A stretch of DNA of 48,484 nt. Source: a virus. The stretch covers positions 1 through 48,484 of the IMG/VR virus record IMGVR_UViG_3300023118_000010, one strand, 5' to 3'. Both the position numbers and the translations under genes were made by a program. This document shows, one piece after another, positions 6,926-15,511 of the stretch. The stretch's first letter is position 1; every line of letters starts with the position of its first letter. The notes below the pieces were generated by a model that was given only the letters and a program-made list of their open reading frames with translations, had not been told where the DNA came from and made no database searches.

Positions 6926-7305
6926 CCGAGGAAAGAGATCTCGACGCTCGCGCGCGCGACATCCAGCTGCGCACCTTCACACGTCGCCCGAAGTGCGACA
7001 AGCCGACCGACACCACCCCGTGCCTTCTCGAGCGCGGGCACCGCGGCGACTGCAAAGGCCGGCCGACGATCGCACAGATCGTCGCCTTCGAAGCCGAGCA
7101 GGCAGGCACTCGCGTCGGGCTGAAAGAGGAGCGAATCCGCATCGCCTTCGGAATCTCCGCACCCCGGTACTACCAGCTGCTGCACCACTACATCACCACC
7201 GAAGAAGCGCACGAGCTCGACCCGATCACCGTGCACCGCGTACTCCGCACCAGCGCGGCCGCCGTCACTGCGCGCCAATCCCACCAGTTTCCGAAGCCCA
7301 GCTAG
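6922..7305 (+). CDS. DUF3263-like protein
   Basis: The C-terminal half (residues 52-112) fits DUF3263, a family found mainly in actinobacteria: hydrophobic helix, then KEERIRIAFGISAPRYYQLLHHYI and an LDPITVHRVLR helix. The family resembles a small HTH fold with an RYYQ signature; its function is not established. An N-terminal Cys motif (KCDK ... CLLERGHRGDCKG) may bind a metal and is not part of the classical family. The start is GTG in a GTGA overlap. Confidence 0.65.
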   Translation: MTEERDLDARARDIQLRTFTRRPKCDKPTDTTPCLLERGHRGDCKGRPTIAQIVAFEAEQAGTRVGLKEERIRIAFGISAPRYYQLLHHYITTEEAHELDPITVHRVLRTSAAAVTARQSHQFPKPS

Positions 7306-7330
7306 AACCACCACCACGAAAGGCATCACC

Positions 7331-8710
7331 ATGACGCAACCCACCACCCCGGCCGAGATCGGAACGACGATCCGCATCCCGATCGCGGACCTCACGGTCG
7401 ACCCGAATATCCGCAAAGTGACCAAGATCCCCGCCGCGTTCGCCTCCTCCGTCAAACAGCACGGCGTGCTCACCCCGGTGGAGGGCTACCAGGTCGACGG
7501 CACCTGGCACCTCGGCGACGGCCAGCTCCGCTACCTCGCCTCCCTCGATGCCGGCCACACCGACATCCCCGTCCTCGTGACAGACCCCGCGCTCGCCGAG
7601 TCCACTCGAGTGATCCGCCAGCTGATCCTGAACGAGCACCGCACCGAGATCACCGAGGCCGACCGCGCCGGCGCCTACCAGACGCTGTTCGAGATGGGAG
7701 TGTCTGCCGACGCTATCGCTCGCAAAGCGAACGCTCCGAAGAAGTCGATCGAGCGCGCGCTAGATCTCATCGTCCAGCCCGGCGTGCCCGAAGCGCTCGA
7801 GCGTGGGGTAACCCTCGACCAGATCGCCCAGATCCTTGAATTCGAAGACGAAGCCGAAGTCGTCGCCGAACTCACTACGACAGCCGCGGCTGAGCCACAG
7901 AAGCTACCGCACCGCATCGCCGAGATCCGCAAGCAGAGGAAGGAGCGTGCCGAGAAGGCCGCTGCGGCCGCGCCGATTGAGGAGCGCGGCATCCCCGTCT
8001 TCGAACCCGGAATTGAGTTCAAGGACGCCACCCCCATCACCCAGCTGTACGCCGACGCCAAATACAAGAAGTCGGCAGTGCTCGAAGATTTCATCGGCAG
8101 AGGTCTCCGCGCGATCCTCCGCCAGAGCAGCACCTGGATCAACGGCGAGTGGACGATCGTCTGGACGCCCGAGTACTTCGTCAAGCCCATCCCCGATGGC
8201 TACTACGTGCGCACCTCCACCAAGGCGCCGCTGACCGAGAAAGAACTCGCCGAGCGGAAAGTCACCCGCGAAAGCAACAAGGCATGGCCCATCGCGACCG
8301 AGGTCCGCCAGGAATGGATCGCCACCACCCTCCTGCAGGGAAAGTTGACCACCTCCGACGTCATCAGCTTCCTCGCTACGGCTGCGGCAGGCGAGCACCC
8401 CCGCGACAGCAACCAGTCCGGCCGACTCCACGCCCAGAAGTGGCTCGGCCTCAGCCACTCTTCCAACCACCTCGACAAGAACCCCCTTGCGAAAGAACTC
8501 GCCGAGCGACCTGACCGGGCCCAACTCATCGCGCTCGCCGTGGCGATCGGGCAGGTAGAAGCGAAGATCGAAGACAAGGAGGGGTGGCGCGTCTATTGGA
8601 CTGATGCTGCAAAGATCGCCACCTACCTCGAGCAACTCGTGGCGTGGGGATATGGCCTCGCCGCCGTCGAGGAGCAGATCATCGCGACGGCGAAGGCGGC
8701 CGGCAAATGA
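7331..8710 (+). CDS. ParB-like nuclease-domain protein
   Basis: The N-terminal domain (residues 14-100) has the ParB/sulfiredoxin fold signature: DPNIR, an AxxxxVKQHGVLTPV segment, and the GDGQLR box at 62-67, which in ParB proteins binds CTP. A HTH-like region follows (about 115-160: GVSADAIARKANAPKKSIERAL), then a Glu/Ala helix and a C-terminal domain of about 250 residues that I do not recognise. A GAAAGG ribosome binding site precedes the ATG. It heads a coupled group with a TetR-like protein, a zinc protein and a HerA-type ATPase, which suggests a DNA partition, clamping or transfer function. Confidence 0.7.
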   Translation: MTQPTTPAEIGTTIRIPIADLTVDPNIRKVTKIPAAFASSVKQHGVLTPVEGYQVDGTWHLGDGQLRYLASLDAGHTDIPVLVTDPALAESTRVIRQLILNEHRTEITEADRAGAYQTLFEMGVSADAIARKANAPKKSIERALDLIVQPGVPEALERGVTLDQIAQILEFEDEAEVVAELTTTAAAEPQKLPHRIAEIRKQRKERAEKAAAAAPIEERGIPVFEPGIEFKDATPITQLYADAKYKKSAVLEDFIGRGLRAILRQSSTWINGEWTIVWTPEYFVKPIPDGYYVRTSTKAPLTEKELAERKVTRESNKAWPIATEVRQEWIATTLLQGKLTTSDVISFLATAAAGEHPRDSNQSGRLHAQKWLGLSHSSNHLDKNPLAKELAERPDRAQLIALAVAIGQVEAKIEDKEGWRVYWTDAAKIATYLEQLVAWGYGLAAVEEQIIATAKAAGK

Positions 8711-9165
8711 GCGCCGCGACGATGAAGAAGCTCAACCTCTCCGACATCGTGGTCAGCCCCGAGCTGCTCCGCAACCAGCCGACGCAGAAGCGCTCGCTTG
8801 AGCAGCTGCAGCACATCCTCACCGCCGCCCGCGCTGTCCTCGCCGAGGTCGGCATGCATGCGCTCACCACGGCCCTCATCGCCGATCGCGTTGGCATCTC
8901 GATCGGCACCGTGTATCGGTACTACGACGACCGCGTCGCGATCCTCAACGAGATCCTCCAGATCACCAAGGTCGACCAGGTGCGTGCGCTCCCGCGAGGG
9001 ACCGTGCTCCTATGCTCCGTCGGCGAAGTGTTCTGGCTCGCGCCCGGTACCGGTCGGCGCACCTGGTACGCCGCCGGCTACAACCCGGCGGACTTCACCT
9101 GGACCGACGAGACGGTCCTCGACTGGGCTCCGCTGCGCCTACTCCACCGCGGAGAGACGAAGTGA
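8707..9165 (+). CDS. TetR-like HTH protein with unusual short C-terminus
   Basis: Residues 28-82 match the TetR DNA-binding domain well (ILTAARAVLAEVGMHALTT, IADRVGISIGTVYRYYDDR). The helical ligand and dimerisation domain of TetR proteins (about 120 residues) is missing. In its place are about 60 residues rich in Trp, Gly and Thr that look beta-stranded. The start ATG overlaps the end of the ParB-like gene. A compact phage-specific regulator or DNA anchor for the neighbouring genes is plausible. Confidence 0.65.
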   Translation: MSAATMKKLNLSDIVVSPELLRNQPTQKRSLEQLQHILTAARAVLAEVGMHALTTALIADRVGISIGTVYRYYDDRVAILNEILQITKVDQVRALPRGTVLLCSVGEVFWLAPGTGRRTWYAAGYNPADFTWTDETVLDWAPLRLLHRGETK

Positions 9166-9506
9166 GCGAGCAGACCGAGGCGGAGAAGCTCCGCGCCGAA
9201 GACACGGTCGTCCTCACCATCCGCGTCGCATGCGTGCCGGACGAGCTGGTGAATGCGGGATCAGTCGTACGCGACTGCAGCCGCTGTGCGGAGCGCGTGT
9301 GGGTCTCGCCCCTCACTCAGCAGGCTCTCGCCAGCGGCAAGGTCGTCGACAACCTCGTCTGCTGCGACTGCATGGACCTGCACGGCCCCGGAGGTGTGGA
9401 CCGCCTTCTGGCCAACAGCCACTCGCACTCATGGGAGGGCCCGGAACTCGTGTGCGTGTGCGGCGCTACCTTCGCCCAGTTCCGCCGAGAGGTGGGAGAC
9501 CTCTGA
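9162..9506 (+). CDS. Zinc-ribbon-like protein, 114 aa
   Basis: Two CxxC pairs (CSRC near residue 40, CCDC near 67) and a late CVCG form at least one probable zinc ribbon. The gene has a GTGA start overlap and a TGATG overlap with the HerA-type ATPase, so expression is coupled. No catalytic motif is visible. It may be an accessory subunit or a simple structural protein. Confidence 0.55.
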   Translation: MSEQTEAEKLRAEDTVVLTIRVACVPDELVNAGSVVRDCSRCAERVWVSPLTQQALASGKVVDNLVCCDCMDLHGPGGVDRLLANSHSHSWEGPELVCVCGATFAQFRREVGDL

Positions 9507-11209
9507 TGCCCGCTTCCAAGATCAAGAAGGACGGGCTGCTCGTCGCGCGCAACCCTGAGCTGCGGCTCCCGCTCGATCTCGTGACGGAGTCGAACGGGAT
9601 CCTCGGGAAGAAAGGCAGCGGGAAGACGTCCGCCGGCGTCGTGCTCTACGAGGAGATGTACGCCGCCGGAGTGCCGGTCGTCGCGGTCGACCCGAAGGGG
9701 GATTGGTACGGCATCCGTGCCTCCGGCCTCATCCCCAACAGCGCGCTCCCCGTGCCAGTGTTCGGCGGCCAGCACGGCGACATCCCGCTCGAGCCCAGCG
9801 CCGGCACGATCATCGCGGACCTCATCGTCCGCGAGGGACTGTCGTGCGTGCTCGACGTCTCTGAGTTCTCGAAGGCCGAGATCCAGAAGTTCATGACCGC
9901 CTTCGCCTCCCAGCTGTACAAGGTCGCGGACCGCACGCCGATGCATCTGATCCTCGAGGAGTGCCACGAGTACATCCCCCAGATGGTGACCAGCGCCGAC
10001 GCCCGAATGGTCGGCGCATGGGAGAAGCTCGTCAAGCTCGGCCGATTCAAGGGCATCGGAGTCTCGCTGCTGTCACAGCGCGCCGCATCGGTGAACAAGA
10101 ACGTTCTCACCCAGGTCGACAACCTGTTCATCCTGCGCACGACGTCGGCGCAGGACCGCGCCGCGGTGAAGGGCTGGATCGAGTACCAGGCCAACGCCGC
10201 CGACATCCTCACCACCCTCGCCAGTCTCAACACCGGAGAGTGCTGGCTGTACCAGCCCGCTCGCGACGAGCCGATCCGCTTCCGCTTTCGGTTCCGGGAG
10301 ACATTCGACGCCGGCCAGACTCCGAAGGTGGGGGAGGCCCGTCGAGCGCCGACGAACCTCGCGACTGTCGACCTGAGCGCGATCGCCAGTGCCATGGCGG
10401 ACACGATCGAGAAGGCAAAGGCCGACGACCCGAAGCAACTGCGCGCCACGATCGTGCGGCTTGAGCGCCAGCTCGCGCAGCAGGCCGCCAACGCGGCCGC
10501 AGCGGAGCCGGTGATCGAGATTCCTCAGATCCCCGAAGATGTCCGCGAACAGCTCGTGCGCCTGGCCGAGCAGCTCGAGCAGCTGCTCCAGTGGGCCAAG
10601 CCACTGAAGTGGACGGCCCCCACCGACTCATTGCCGACGCCGGGAAAGCAGCCACTCGTGGCCCGCGAGAGTGTTCCCATGACCCCGCCGCGGCCGGCCG
10701 CGGCGAGTGAGGAGAGGGCACCCAGCGTCGGCAGTGACCCACGTGTGTCGAAGATGGGTCGCGCGGTACTCACCGCGCTCGCCACCTACGGGACGTGCAA
10801 CCACGTCCAGGTCGCGATCCTCTCCGGCTACTCGTCGAAGTCCGGCAGCTTCAGCAACGCCCTCTCCGCGCTGCGCACCGCCGGCTTCATCACCGGCGGT
10901 CGCGAAGCCATGACGATCACCAGCGCCGGGCTGGACGCCCTCGGCCACTTCACACCGCTACCGGCAGGGCCTGCGCTCATCGACCACTGGATGCGCCAGG
11001 TCGGCCCCATGCACCGGGCCATCCTGTCCGCGCTCATCCTCGCGTACCCGCAGTCGATGACCGCCGAAGAGATCTCCACGGCCACCGGCTACTCGCCGGG
11101 ATCCGGCACATTCAGCAACGCCCTCAGCAAACTCCGCACACTCGCCCTCATCGAAGGCGGCCGAGCCGCCATCACCGCATCCGAAACGCTAGGAGAAGCC
11201 CGCTCATGA
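9506..11209 (+). CDS. HerA/FtsK-superfamily ATPase with twin wHTH C-terminus
   Basis: The 567-residue protein has a Walker A motif GKKGSGKT (34-41), a DPKGD segment (62-66) and Walker B LILEE (148-152), followed by a sensor-like SQR (around 190). This order is that of HerA/VirD4-type DNA translocases (DUF87 and relatives). Residues 300-350 form a helical linker. The C-terminus holds two tandem winged-helix modules (about 415-480 and 490-560), each with GYSxxSGxFSNALSxLR and a GG-R-A-IT wing. So it is an ATPase with its own double DNA-binding unit. Together with the ParB-like protein upstream it may move or partition DNA. Confidence 0.75.
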   Translation: MPASKIKKDGLLVARNPELRLPLDLVTESNGILGKKGSGKTSAGVVLYEEMYAAGVPVVAVDPKGDWYGIRASGLIPNSALPVPVFGGQHGDIPLEPSAGTIIADLIVREGLSCVLDVSEFSKAEIQKFMTAFASQLYKVADRTPMHLILEECHEYIPQMVTSADARMVGAWEKLVKLGRFKGIGVSLLSQRAASVNKNVLTQVDNLFILRTTSAQDRAAVKGWIEYQANAADILTTLASLNTGECWLYQPARDEPIRFRFRFRETFDAGQTPKVGEARRAPTNLATVDLSAIASAMADTIEKAKADDPKQLRATIVRLERQLAQQAANAAAAEPVIEIPQIPEDVREQLVRLAEQLEQLLQWAKPLKWTAPTDSLPTPGKQPLVARESVPMTPPRPAAASEERAPSVGSDPRVSKMGRAVLTALATYGTCNHVQVAILSGYSSKSGSFSNALSALRTAGFITGGREAMTITSAGLDALGHFTPLPAGPALIDHWMRQVGPMHRAILSALILAYPQSMTAEEISTATGYSPGSGTFSNALSKLRTLALIEGGRAAITASETLGEARS

Positions 11210-11676
11210 CAACCGACAAGCCCACCGTTCCCTCCTCGATCAACGAACTCGGCCCCGCCATCCAGTCGCTCATCGACGGCGTCTCCGACCCGACCGTCGC
11301 TTACGGCCCCAACACCGACAGCTACGGCAAATGCGTCGAAGCGATGTGGCGCGCCGCCTACATCGCCCACGAAGCCGTCGCCAGAGAACTCGGCGTCACC
11401 GGCTTCCAGCACTCCGTCTCCAGCCTCACCCTCCTCGCCGCCCTCCGCGGATGGACCGGCCCCGTGATGGTACTCAACGGCGAAGACGTCCTCTACCCGC
11501 AATACGACCTCGTCCAGAAAACACGCGACTGGCTCGAATCAGACGACGTCCGCACCTGGCTCGCCAACGAAGCCGACAAACGCCTCGACGAACGAACCGA
11601 TCCCATCGACACCCTCGCCGAGCACTGGTTCAACCTCCGCTCAAACCGACCCGCCGCGAAGCAGGCCGACCAGTGA
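11206..11676 (+). CDS. Unknown protein, 156 aa
   Basis: AGGAG 10 bases upstream supports the ATG. The sequence is acidic and mostly helical, without Cys clusters or catalytic motifs. A Trp-rich stretch (MWRAAYIAHEA) and a middle segment AALRGWTGPVMVLNG are the only distinctive parts. It overlaps the next gene by GTGA. Not recognised. Confidence 0.55.
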   Translation: MTTDKPTVPSSINELGPAIQSLIDGVSDPTVAYGPNTDSYGKCVEAMWRAAYIAHEAVARELGVTGFQHSVSSLTLLAALRGWTGPVMVLNGEDVLYPQYDLVQKTRDWLESDDVRTWLANEADKRLDERTDPIDTLAEHWFNLRSNRPAAKQADQ

Positions 11677-11945
11677 GCAACAGCTTCCTCTGGTTCCTCC
11701 GCGAGATGACCATCAGCGCCATAGCCGCGCTCGCCGTCTACGGAGCGATCATCCTCTCCTACAGGTGGTGGCCACTCGCGATCATCTTCGCAGCCGCGGC
11801 GATCGCTGCTCTCATCCGCACCATCCGCCGCGCTCGCCGTCGACGCCGAGTACAGGCAGAGCTCGAGGTGCTCAAGAACCGTATGCGCGAGCAGATCGCC
11901 GAGATCCGCCGAGCACGCTACGACCGTGCGGGGCAGGACCAGTGA
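11673..11945 (+). CDS. Membrane protein with basic coiled tail, 90 aa
   Basis: Two hydrophobic helices (residues 10-27 and 32-48) are followed by a very Arg-rich segment (TIRRARRRRRV) and a charged helix. The layout is that of a small membrane anchor with a cytoplasmic helix. GTG start in GTGA overlap with the preceding gene. Function unknown. Confidence 0.5.
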   Translation: MSNSFLWFLREMTISAIAALAVYGAIILSYRWWPLAIIFAAAAIAALIRTIRRARRRRRVQAELEVLKNRMREQIAEIRRARYDRAGQDQ

Positions 11946-12136
11946 TCGTGGCGCTGGCGGTCGTGCTGCTCGCCGCGATCATCCTCATCGCGGTCGCGCT
12001 ACCCGGAGTACTCGCGAACCGGCGCCGGGCCAAAGAGCCCACGGTCACGGTCACGATCCTCCTCGACATGTCGCAGCTCGCTGCAGCTGCCGCCCGCGCA
12101 GCCGACGCGCTCCAGCAATTCACCCGCTCCCGCTGA
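11942..12136 (+). CDS. Membrane protein, 64 aa
   Basis: A single N-terminal hydrophobic helix (residues 2-24), a short basic loop and an amphipathic Ala-rich helix. GTG start overlaps the previous stop. Not recognised; likely a partner of the preceding membrane protein. Confidence 0.45.
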   Translation: MIVALAVVLLAAIILIAVALPGVLANRRRAKEPTVTVTILLDMSQLAAAAARAADALQQFTRSR

Positions 12137-12189
12137 CCACAGCACGACTAGCTGCCGCGCTCGCCGAATCCCCAGAAGAAAGAACACCC

Positions 12190-13008
12190 GTGGACCAGTA
12201 CCCCGCAACGGTCACCCCGACCACCGTCATCCACTGCCAAGCCGCCGCATGCCGTCGGGAGCGGGGATCTGACGAGCCTCGCTTCGCGGTGGCCGGTACC
12301 GACCTGTGCAACTGGCACCACGCCCGCTTCCCCCGCATCCTTCTCGACATCGCCGGGTCGTGGAATCTGCTCGAAGCCTCTCTCGTGCGTCGGGGCAGCA
12401 GCGAGTACAAAGAGCGGGTTCAGACATCCGGGATCGCCGACGTCGCCACCCTGTGGAACCCGACCGCGGCGACGGCGATCGACGAGATCACCCACTACAC
12501 GAAGTTCCTCTCCCGCATGGTGCTGCGCTTCCGCCCGCTGCCCGCGGACGAGATCACCGAGGTTGACCGCCACCAGGTCTACTACGACGACCTCGGCCAG
12601 CAGCAGGTGAAGCACTTCACCGACCGGAAGGTCGTCACCCACTCTCACTCGCTCACCGGCCAGGAACCTGTCCCCGAGCAGCTCTCCCGCCTCGCGCATT
12701 GGCACTCCCGGTGGCTGTCCGGATATCCCGGCGAGGGAGCGATCTTCCTCGAGCGCGCGATAGAGAACCGCGCCAACCTGATGCTCGCTCTCGAAGCCCC
12801 GTCCATCCGCCGCGTCGGCCTTCGCAACATGTTCTGCTCCGACGCGATCGCCAACGACGACGCGCTCGGCGAGATCGTCTGCGGCGCACCCCTCGTCGGC
12901 ATCCTCCCTGCCGACACCGACCAGCCTTCCACCATCCTCTGCTCCCGCAACCCGACCCACACGAAGATCACCCGCGAGCAGTGGATGCAACATGCCGGCA
13001 CCCGATGA
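12190..13008 (+). CDS. Unknown phage protein, 272 aa, Cys/His-rich
   Basis: GTG start with a purine-rich GAAGAAAGA 7 bases upstream. The N-terminus carries HCQAAACRRE and CNWHHARF, which together could form a zinc site; a second Cys set lies near the end (MFCSD, IVCG, ILCSR). The middle is helical with many charged residues. The layout resembles conserved early proteins of actinophages that carry zinc knuckles at each end. No enzymatic motif is seen. It overlaps the next gene by 17 bases. Confidence 0.55.
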   Translation: MDQYPATVTPTTVIHCQAAACRRERGSDEPRFAVAGTDLCNWHHARFPRILLDIAGSWNLLEASLVRRGSSEYKERVQTSGIADVATLWNPTAATAIDEITHYTKFLSRMVLRFRPLPADEITEVDRHQVYYDDLGQQQVKHFTDRKVVTHSHSLTGQEPVPEQLSRLAHWHSRWLSGYPGEGAIFLERAIENRANLMLALEAPSIRRVGLRNMFCSDAIANDDALGEIVCGAPLVGILPADTDQPSTILCSRNPTHTKITREQWMQHAGTR

Positions 13009-13195
13009 CGGCAGCAACAACCACTGGGTCGAGATCGACGTCGCCATGGAAGCCCTCGACATCGGCCGCTCGAAAGCGTTCGAACTCGCGAAGTCCGAGC
13101 AGTGGCGCTCCATCAAGACCACCGGCATGAGATCCCGCCAGTACCTCTTCGCCGACATCGCCCGCACTTACCAGCACCGAAAGGCACCTCAATGA
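12992..13195 (+). CDS. Small excisionase-like wHTH protein, 67 aa
   Basis: After a short polar start the sequence reads as a winged helix: VAMEALDIGRSKAFELAKSEQW (helix-turn-helix), a TTGMRSRQYLF wing and IARTYQ helix. This is the size and layout of phage excisionases and small MerR-like proteins. It might be the recombination directionality factor for the integrase, though it lies far from it; the gene at 506 is the other candidate. Confidence 0.5.
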   Translation: MPAPDDGSNNHWVEIDVAMEALDIGRSKAFELAKSEQWRSIKTTGMRSRQYLFADIARTYQHRKAPQ

Positions 13196-13608
13196 CGGAC
13201 TCCACCACTGCCGACGAGCCAACACCCTTCGACATCAACGACCACCTCCTCACCGACCTCGAATCGGTCGACTCCTGGGCTGGCCATACCGTCGGCTACC
13301 GAGCAAGCTGCGCCTGCACCGACCCCGATACCAGCGGCCACGGCTCCGTCGAGTTCTACGACACCACCATCGCCGCGCTCGCCGTCCAATGGCTCGACCA
13401 CATCCATCAGGTAGACCCCGACGAGATCACTCCCGCCGAAGTCGACGCCGTGGCCAAGGTCATGTTCGAGCCACCAACCGGAGGGAGCGGCGACTACACC
13501 TGGGCCGAGATGATCCGCGAAGACCCCCTCCGCGCCGACCTCTGGCGCACAGACGCGCTCGCAGCCCTCGAAGCCGCACGGAAGGCGAAGGCGGAGACCC
13601 ATGGCTGA
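13192..13608 (+). CDS. Unknown protein with shared C-terminal module, 138 aa
   Basis: The last 60 residues (from EVDAVAKVMFEP to the end) are clearly homologous to the last 60 residues of the 206-residue protein at 15511, including GDYTWAEM, REDP and WRTDA-ALEAAR. The N-terminal 80 residues are unrelated and acidic, with a CACTDPDTSG segment. ATG in ATGA overlap. Function is unknown; the shared module suggests a common binding partner. Confidence 0.55.
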   Translation: MTDSTTADEPTPFDINDHLLTDLESVDSWAGHTVGYRASCACTDPDTSGHGSVEFYDTTIAALAVQWLDHIHQVDPDEITPAEVDAVAKVMFEPPTGGSGDYTWAEMIREDPLRADLWRTDALAALEAARKAKAETHG

Positions 13609-13819
13609 GAGCATCGCATCCGCCGAAGTGCGACGAGCCGTCCAGTCGTGCCTCCGTCGCGCCAACGAGAAGTTCGACGCCGCGATCCGCGAACTGCAGC
13701 CGGAACCTGTCGACCCACCGCTGATAGTCATGGAGCTCTGGGGGCGCGCCGCCCGCCAGTTCAACGACGCCCTCCAGGAAGTCGCCCGCCAATTCGCGAG
13801 GGGGTACGAGCATGGCTGA
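13601..13819 (+). CDS. Unknown small helical protein, 72 aa
   Basis: A short, mostly helical protein with many Arg and Ala, overlapping both neighbours by 8 bases. There is no recognisable domain. The overlaps at both ends are the main evidence that it is a real gene. Confidence 0.45.
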   Translation: MAESIASAEVRRAVQSCLRRANEKFDAAIRELQPEPVDPPLIVMELWGRAARQFNDALQEVARQFARGYEHG

Positions 13820-14111
13820 CCCCGTCGAGCTCCCAGACGGAGAGATGTTCATGGTCTCCGACCGGCTGATGCTCGTCCAGTCCATGGAATCGATCCTCGC
13901 CAACGGATTCTTCCTCGGCCGCGCCGGAGCCGAGCTCGCCGTGCACATCACCTTTCAGGGCCGCATCAACAAGTCCACGGAGCAGAGCGACGTCACCGTC
14001 GCACTTTCACCCGTCGACGCATACGAACTCGTGAACATGATCCTCACGGGCCTCGAGCTCCTACCCCTCACCCACCGCGAAATTCTCCCCAAGGACAACG
14101 ACCATGACTGA
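13812..14111 (+). CDS. Unknown protein, 99 aa
   Basis: An acidic alpha/beta protein overlapping its neighbours by 8 bases on both sides. No cysteine cluster, no signal peptide and no catalytic motif are visible. Not recognised. Confidence 0.5.
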   Translation: MADPVELPDGEMFMVSDRLMLVQSMESILANGFFLGRAGAELAVHITFQGRINKSTEQSDVTVALSPVDAYELVNMILTGLELLPLTHREILPKDNDHD

Positions 14112-14904
14112 CGCCACCCCACAACAGGTCTCGGCGCTCGCCGGAGTGCTCTGGACAGCTGCGACTGACGACTACCGCCGGCCAGAAGACGACTGGGCCG
14201 AGGTCATGGCGAAGGCAGAGCACGACATCGCCTCCTACCGGGAGATCCGCGACAACTACATCGCGATGGCCACCGCCGTGCTCGGTTCTCCTGACCTGCC
14301 GGAGAGGTCGGCACGGGTGAACTACCTTCCCCTGCTGGACCTGCACTCGCTGCGCGCCGCGGTGCAGCCGATCGCCGACGCATGGGGAACGACTGCATAC
14401 CTGGTCGGCTCGGTGATCACCCGGCCCGACTACCGCGACGTCGACGTGCGCCTCATCCTCGACGATGCCGTGCTCGAGGAGAACTTCCGTCGACCAGAGC
14501 TCCGGCAGCTGGCGAACGTCACCACCAGTGCGTGGCTCGCGCGAATGACAGGTCTGCCCATCGACTTCCAGTACCAGTACGCCGCGGACTCCGCCCGGCT
14601 GGACGGCGAACCGCGTCAGCCCCTCATCGATCCGGTCGCGATGTGGAAGTCGACTGCGACCCCGGTATCCGTCGACGAACACCGCATGCGGTTCGAGCTC
14701 CCACACGTCACGTCGATCGACAGCGGTAGATGGCCCAAACACTGGACACCGATCACCGCACGAGAGCGCTCCGACTACGAGCAGTTCCTCGACCGCATCA
14801 TCCTCGGCCGTGTCCCGCTCACGTCCAACCTCGAGACCTTCACGCTCCAGACCCGCCAGCGAGAAGAGCGACACCGTCCCAAGAACACCACCACCCAGCA
14901 CTGA
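14104..14904 (+). CDS. Nucleotidyltransferase-fold protein
   Basis: The 266-residue protein has the signature of the polymerase-beta-like nucleotidyltransferase fold: VGS at 101-103, then DVDV with Asp112 and Asp114, and a third acidic residue in PIDFQ (Asp154). All three catalytic carboxylates appear present. Flanking regions are helical. Such enzymes transfer NMPs to proteins, RNA or small molecules, and many act in toxin-antitoxin or defence systems. The partner is not known here. It overlaps the preceding gene by 8 bases within the accessory part of the early operon. Confidence 0.65.
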   Translation: MTDATPQQVSALAGVLWTAATDDYRRPEDDWAEVMAKAEHDIASYREIRDNYIAMATAVLGSPDLPERSARVNYLPLLDLHSLRAAVQPIADAWGTTAYLVGSVITRPDYRDVDVRLILDDAVLEENFRRPELRQLANVTTSAWLARMTGLPIDFQYQYAADSARLDGEPRQPLIDPVAMWKSTATPVSVDEHRMRFELPHVTSIDSGRWPKHWTPITARERSDYEQFLDRIILGRVPLTSNLETFTLQTRQREERHRPKNTTTQH

Positions 14905-14923
14905 CCCACCGAAGGAGACCACC

Positions 14924-15511
14924 ATGAACATCGAGAACACCGCCAACCGCCACCCCATCCAGCACCTCGTCGGCATGCTCGACGGCAACCAAACCAACTA
15001 CATCGAAGGCATGGAAGCGGCCGGCGCACAGCAAGTACTCACCTCCGACCAGATCCCCACCGACGCACCCTGGGACGACCTCACCGCACTCGGCTTCGTC
15101 AAAGGCGAACCCGTCGCCGGCGACGACCTCTTCACCCACGTCACCCTCCCCGCCGGATGGACCCGCGCCGGCACCGGACACTCCATGCACACCCACATCC
15201 TCGACGAACGCGGAGTACGCCGAGTCGGCATCTTCTACAAAGCCGCCTTCTACGACCGCCGCGCCGACGCCCACATGATCAACGTCCCAACCCAGTTGGC
15301 ACGCGAGATCGTCGACGGTGACGGGCCAATCACCCTCCCCGAGGCCTGGCCATCGCTCACCGCGGATGAGCGAGAAGGCGTCATCGAGAAGCTGCACGGC
15401 CACATCGCCACCCTCCGCGAGCTCAGCCTGCAGGCACACGACATGGAGAGCTACTACAAGGCACGGATGAACCGCGCAGAAGCAGCCCTCGCGCTCGCCG
15501 AGGAGGGCTGA
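14924..15511 (+). CDS. Unknown protein, 195 aa
   Basis: GAAGGAG eight bases before the ATG is one of the strongest ribosome binding sites in the early operon. The product looks alpha/beta, with a segment HSMHTHILDERG and FYKAAFYDRR, and a C-terminal charged helix (from about 150) that may be coiled. No family recognised. It is coupled to the next gene by TGATG. Confidence 0.55.
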   Translation: MNIENTANRHPIQHLVGMLDGNQTNYIEGMEAAGAQQVLTSDQIPTDAPWDDLTALGFVKGEPVAGDDLFTHVTLPAGWTRAGTGHSMHTHILDERGVRRVGIFYKAAFYDRRADAHMINVPTQLAREIVDGDGPITLPEAWPSLTADEREGVIEKLHGHIATLRELSLQAHDMESYYKARMNRAEAALALAEEG

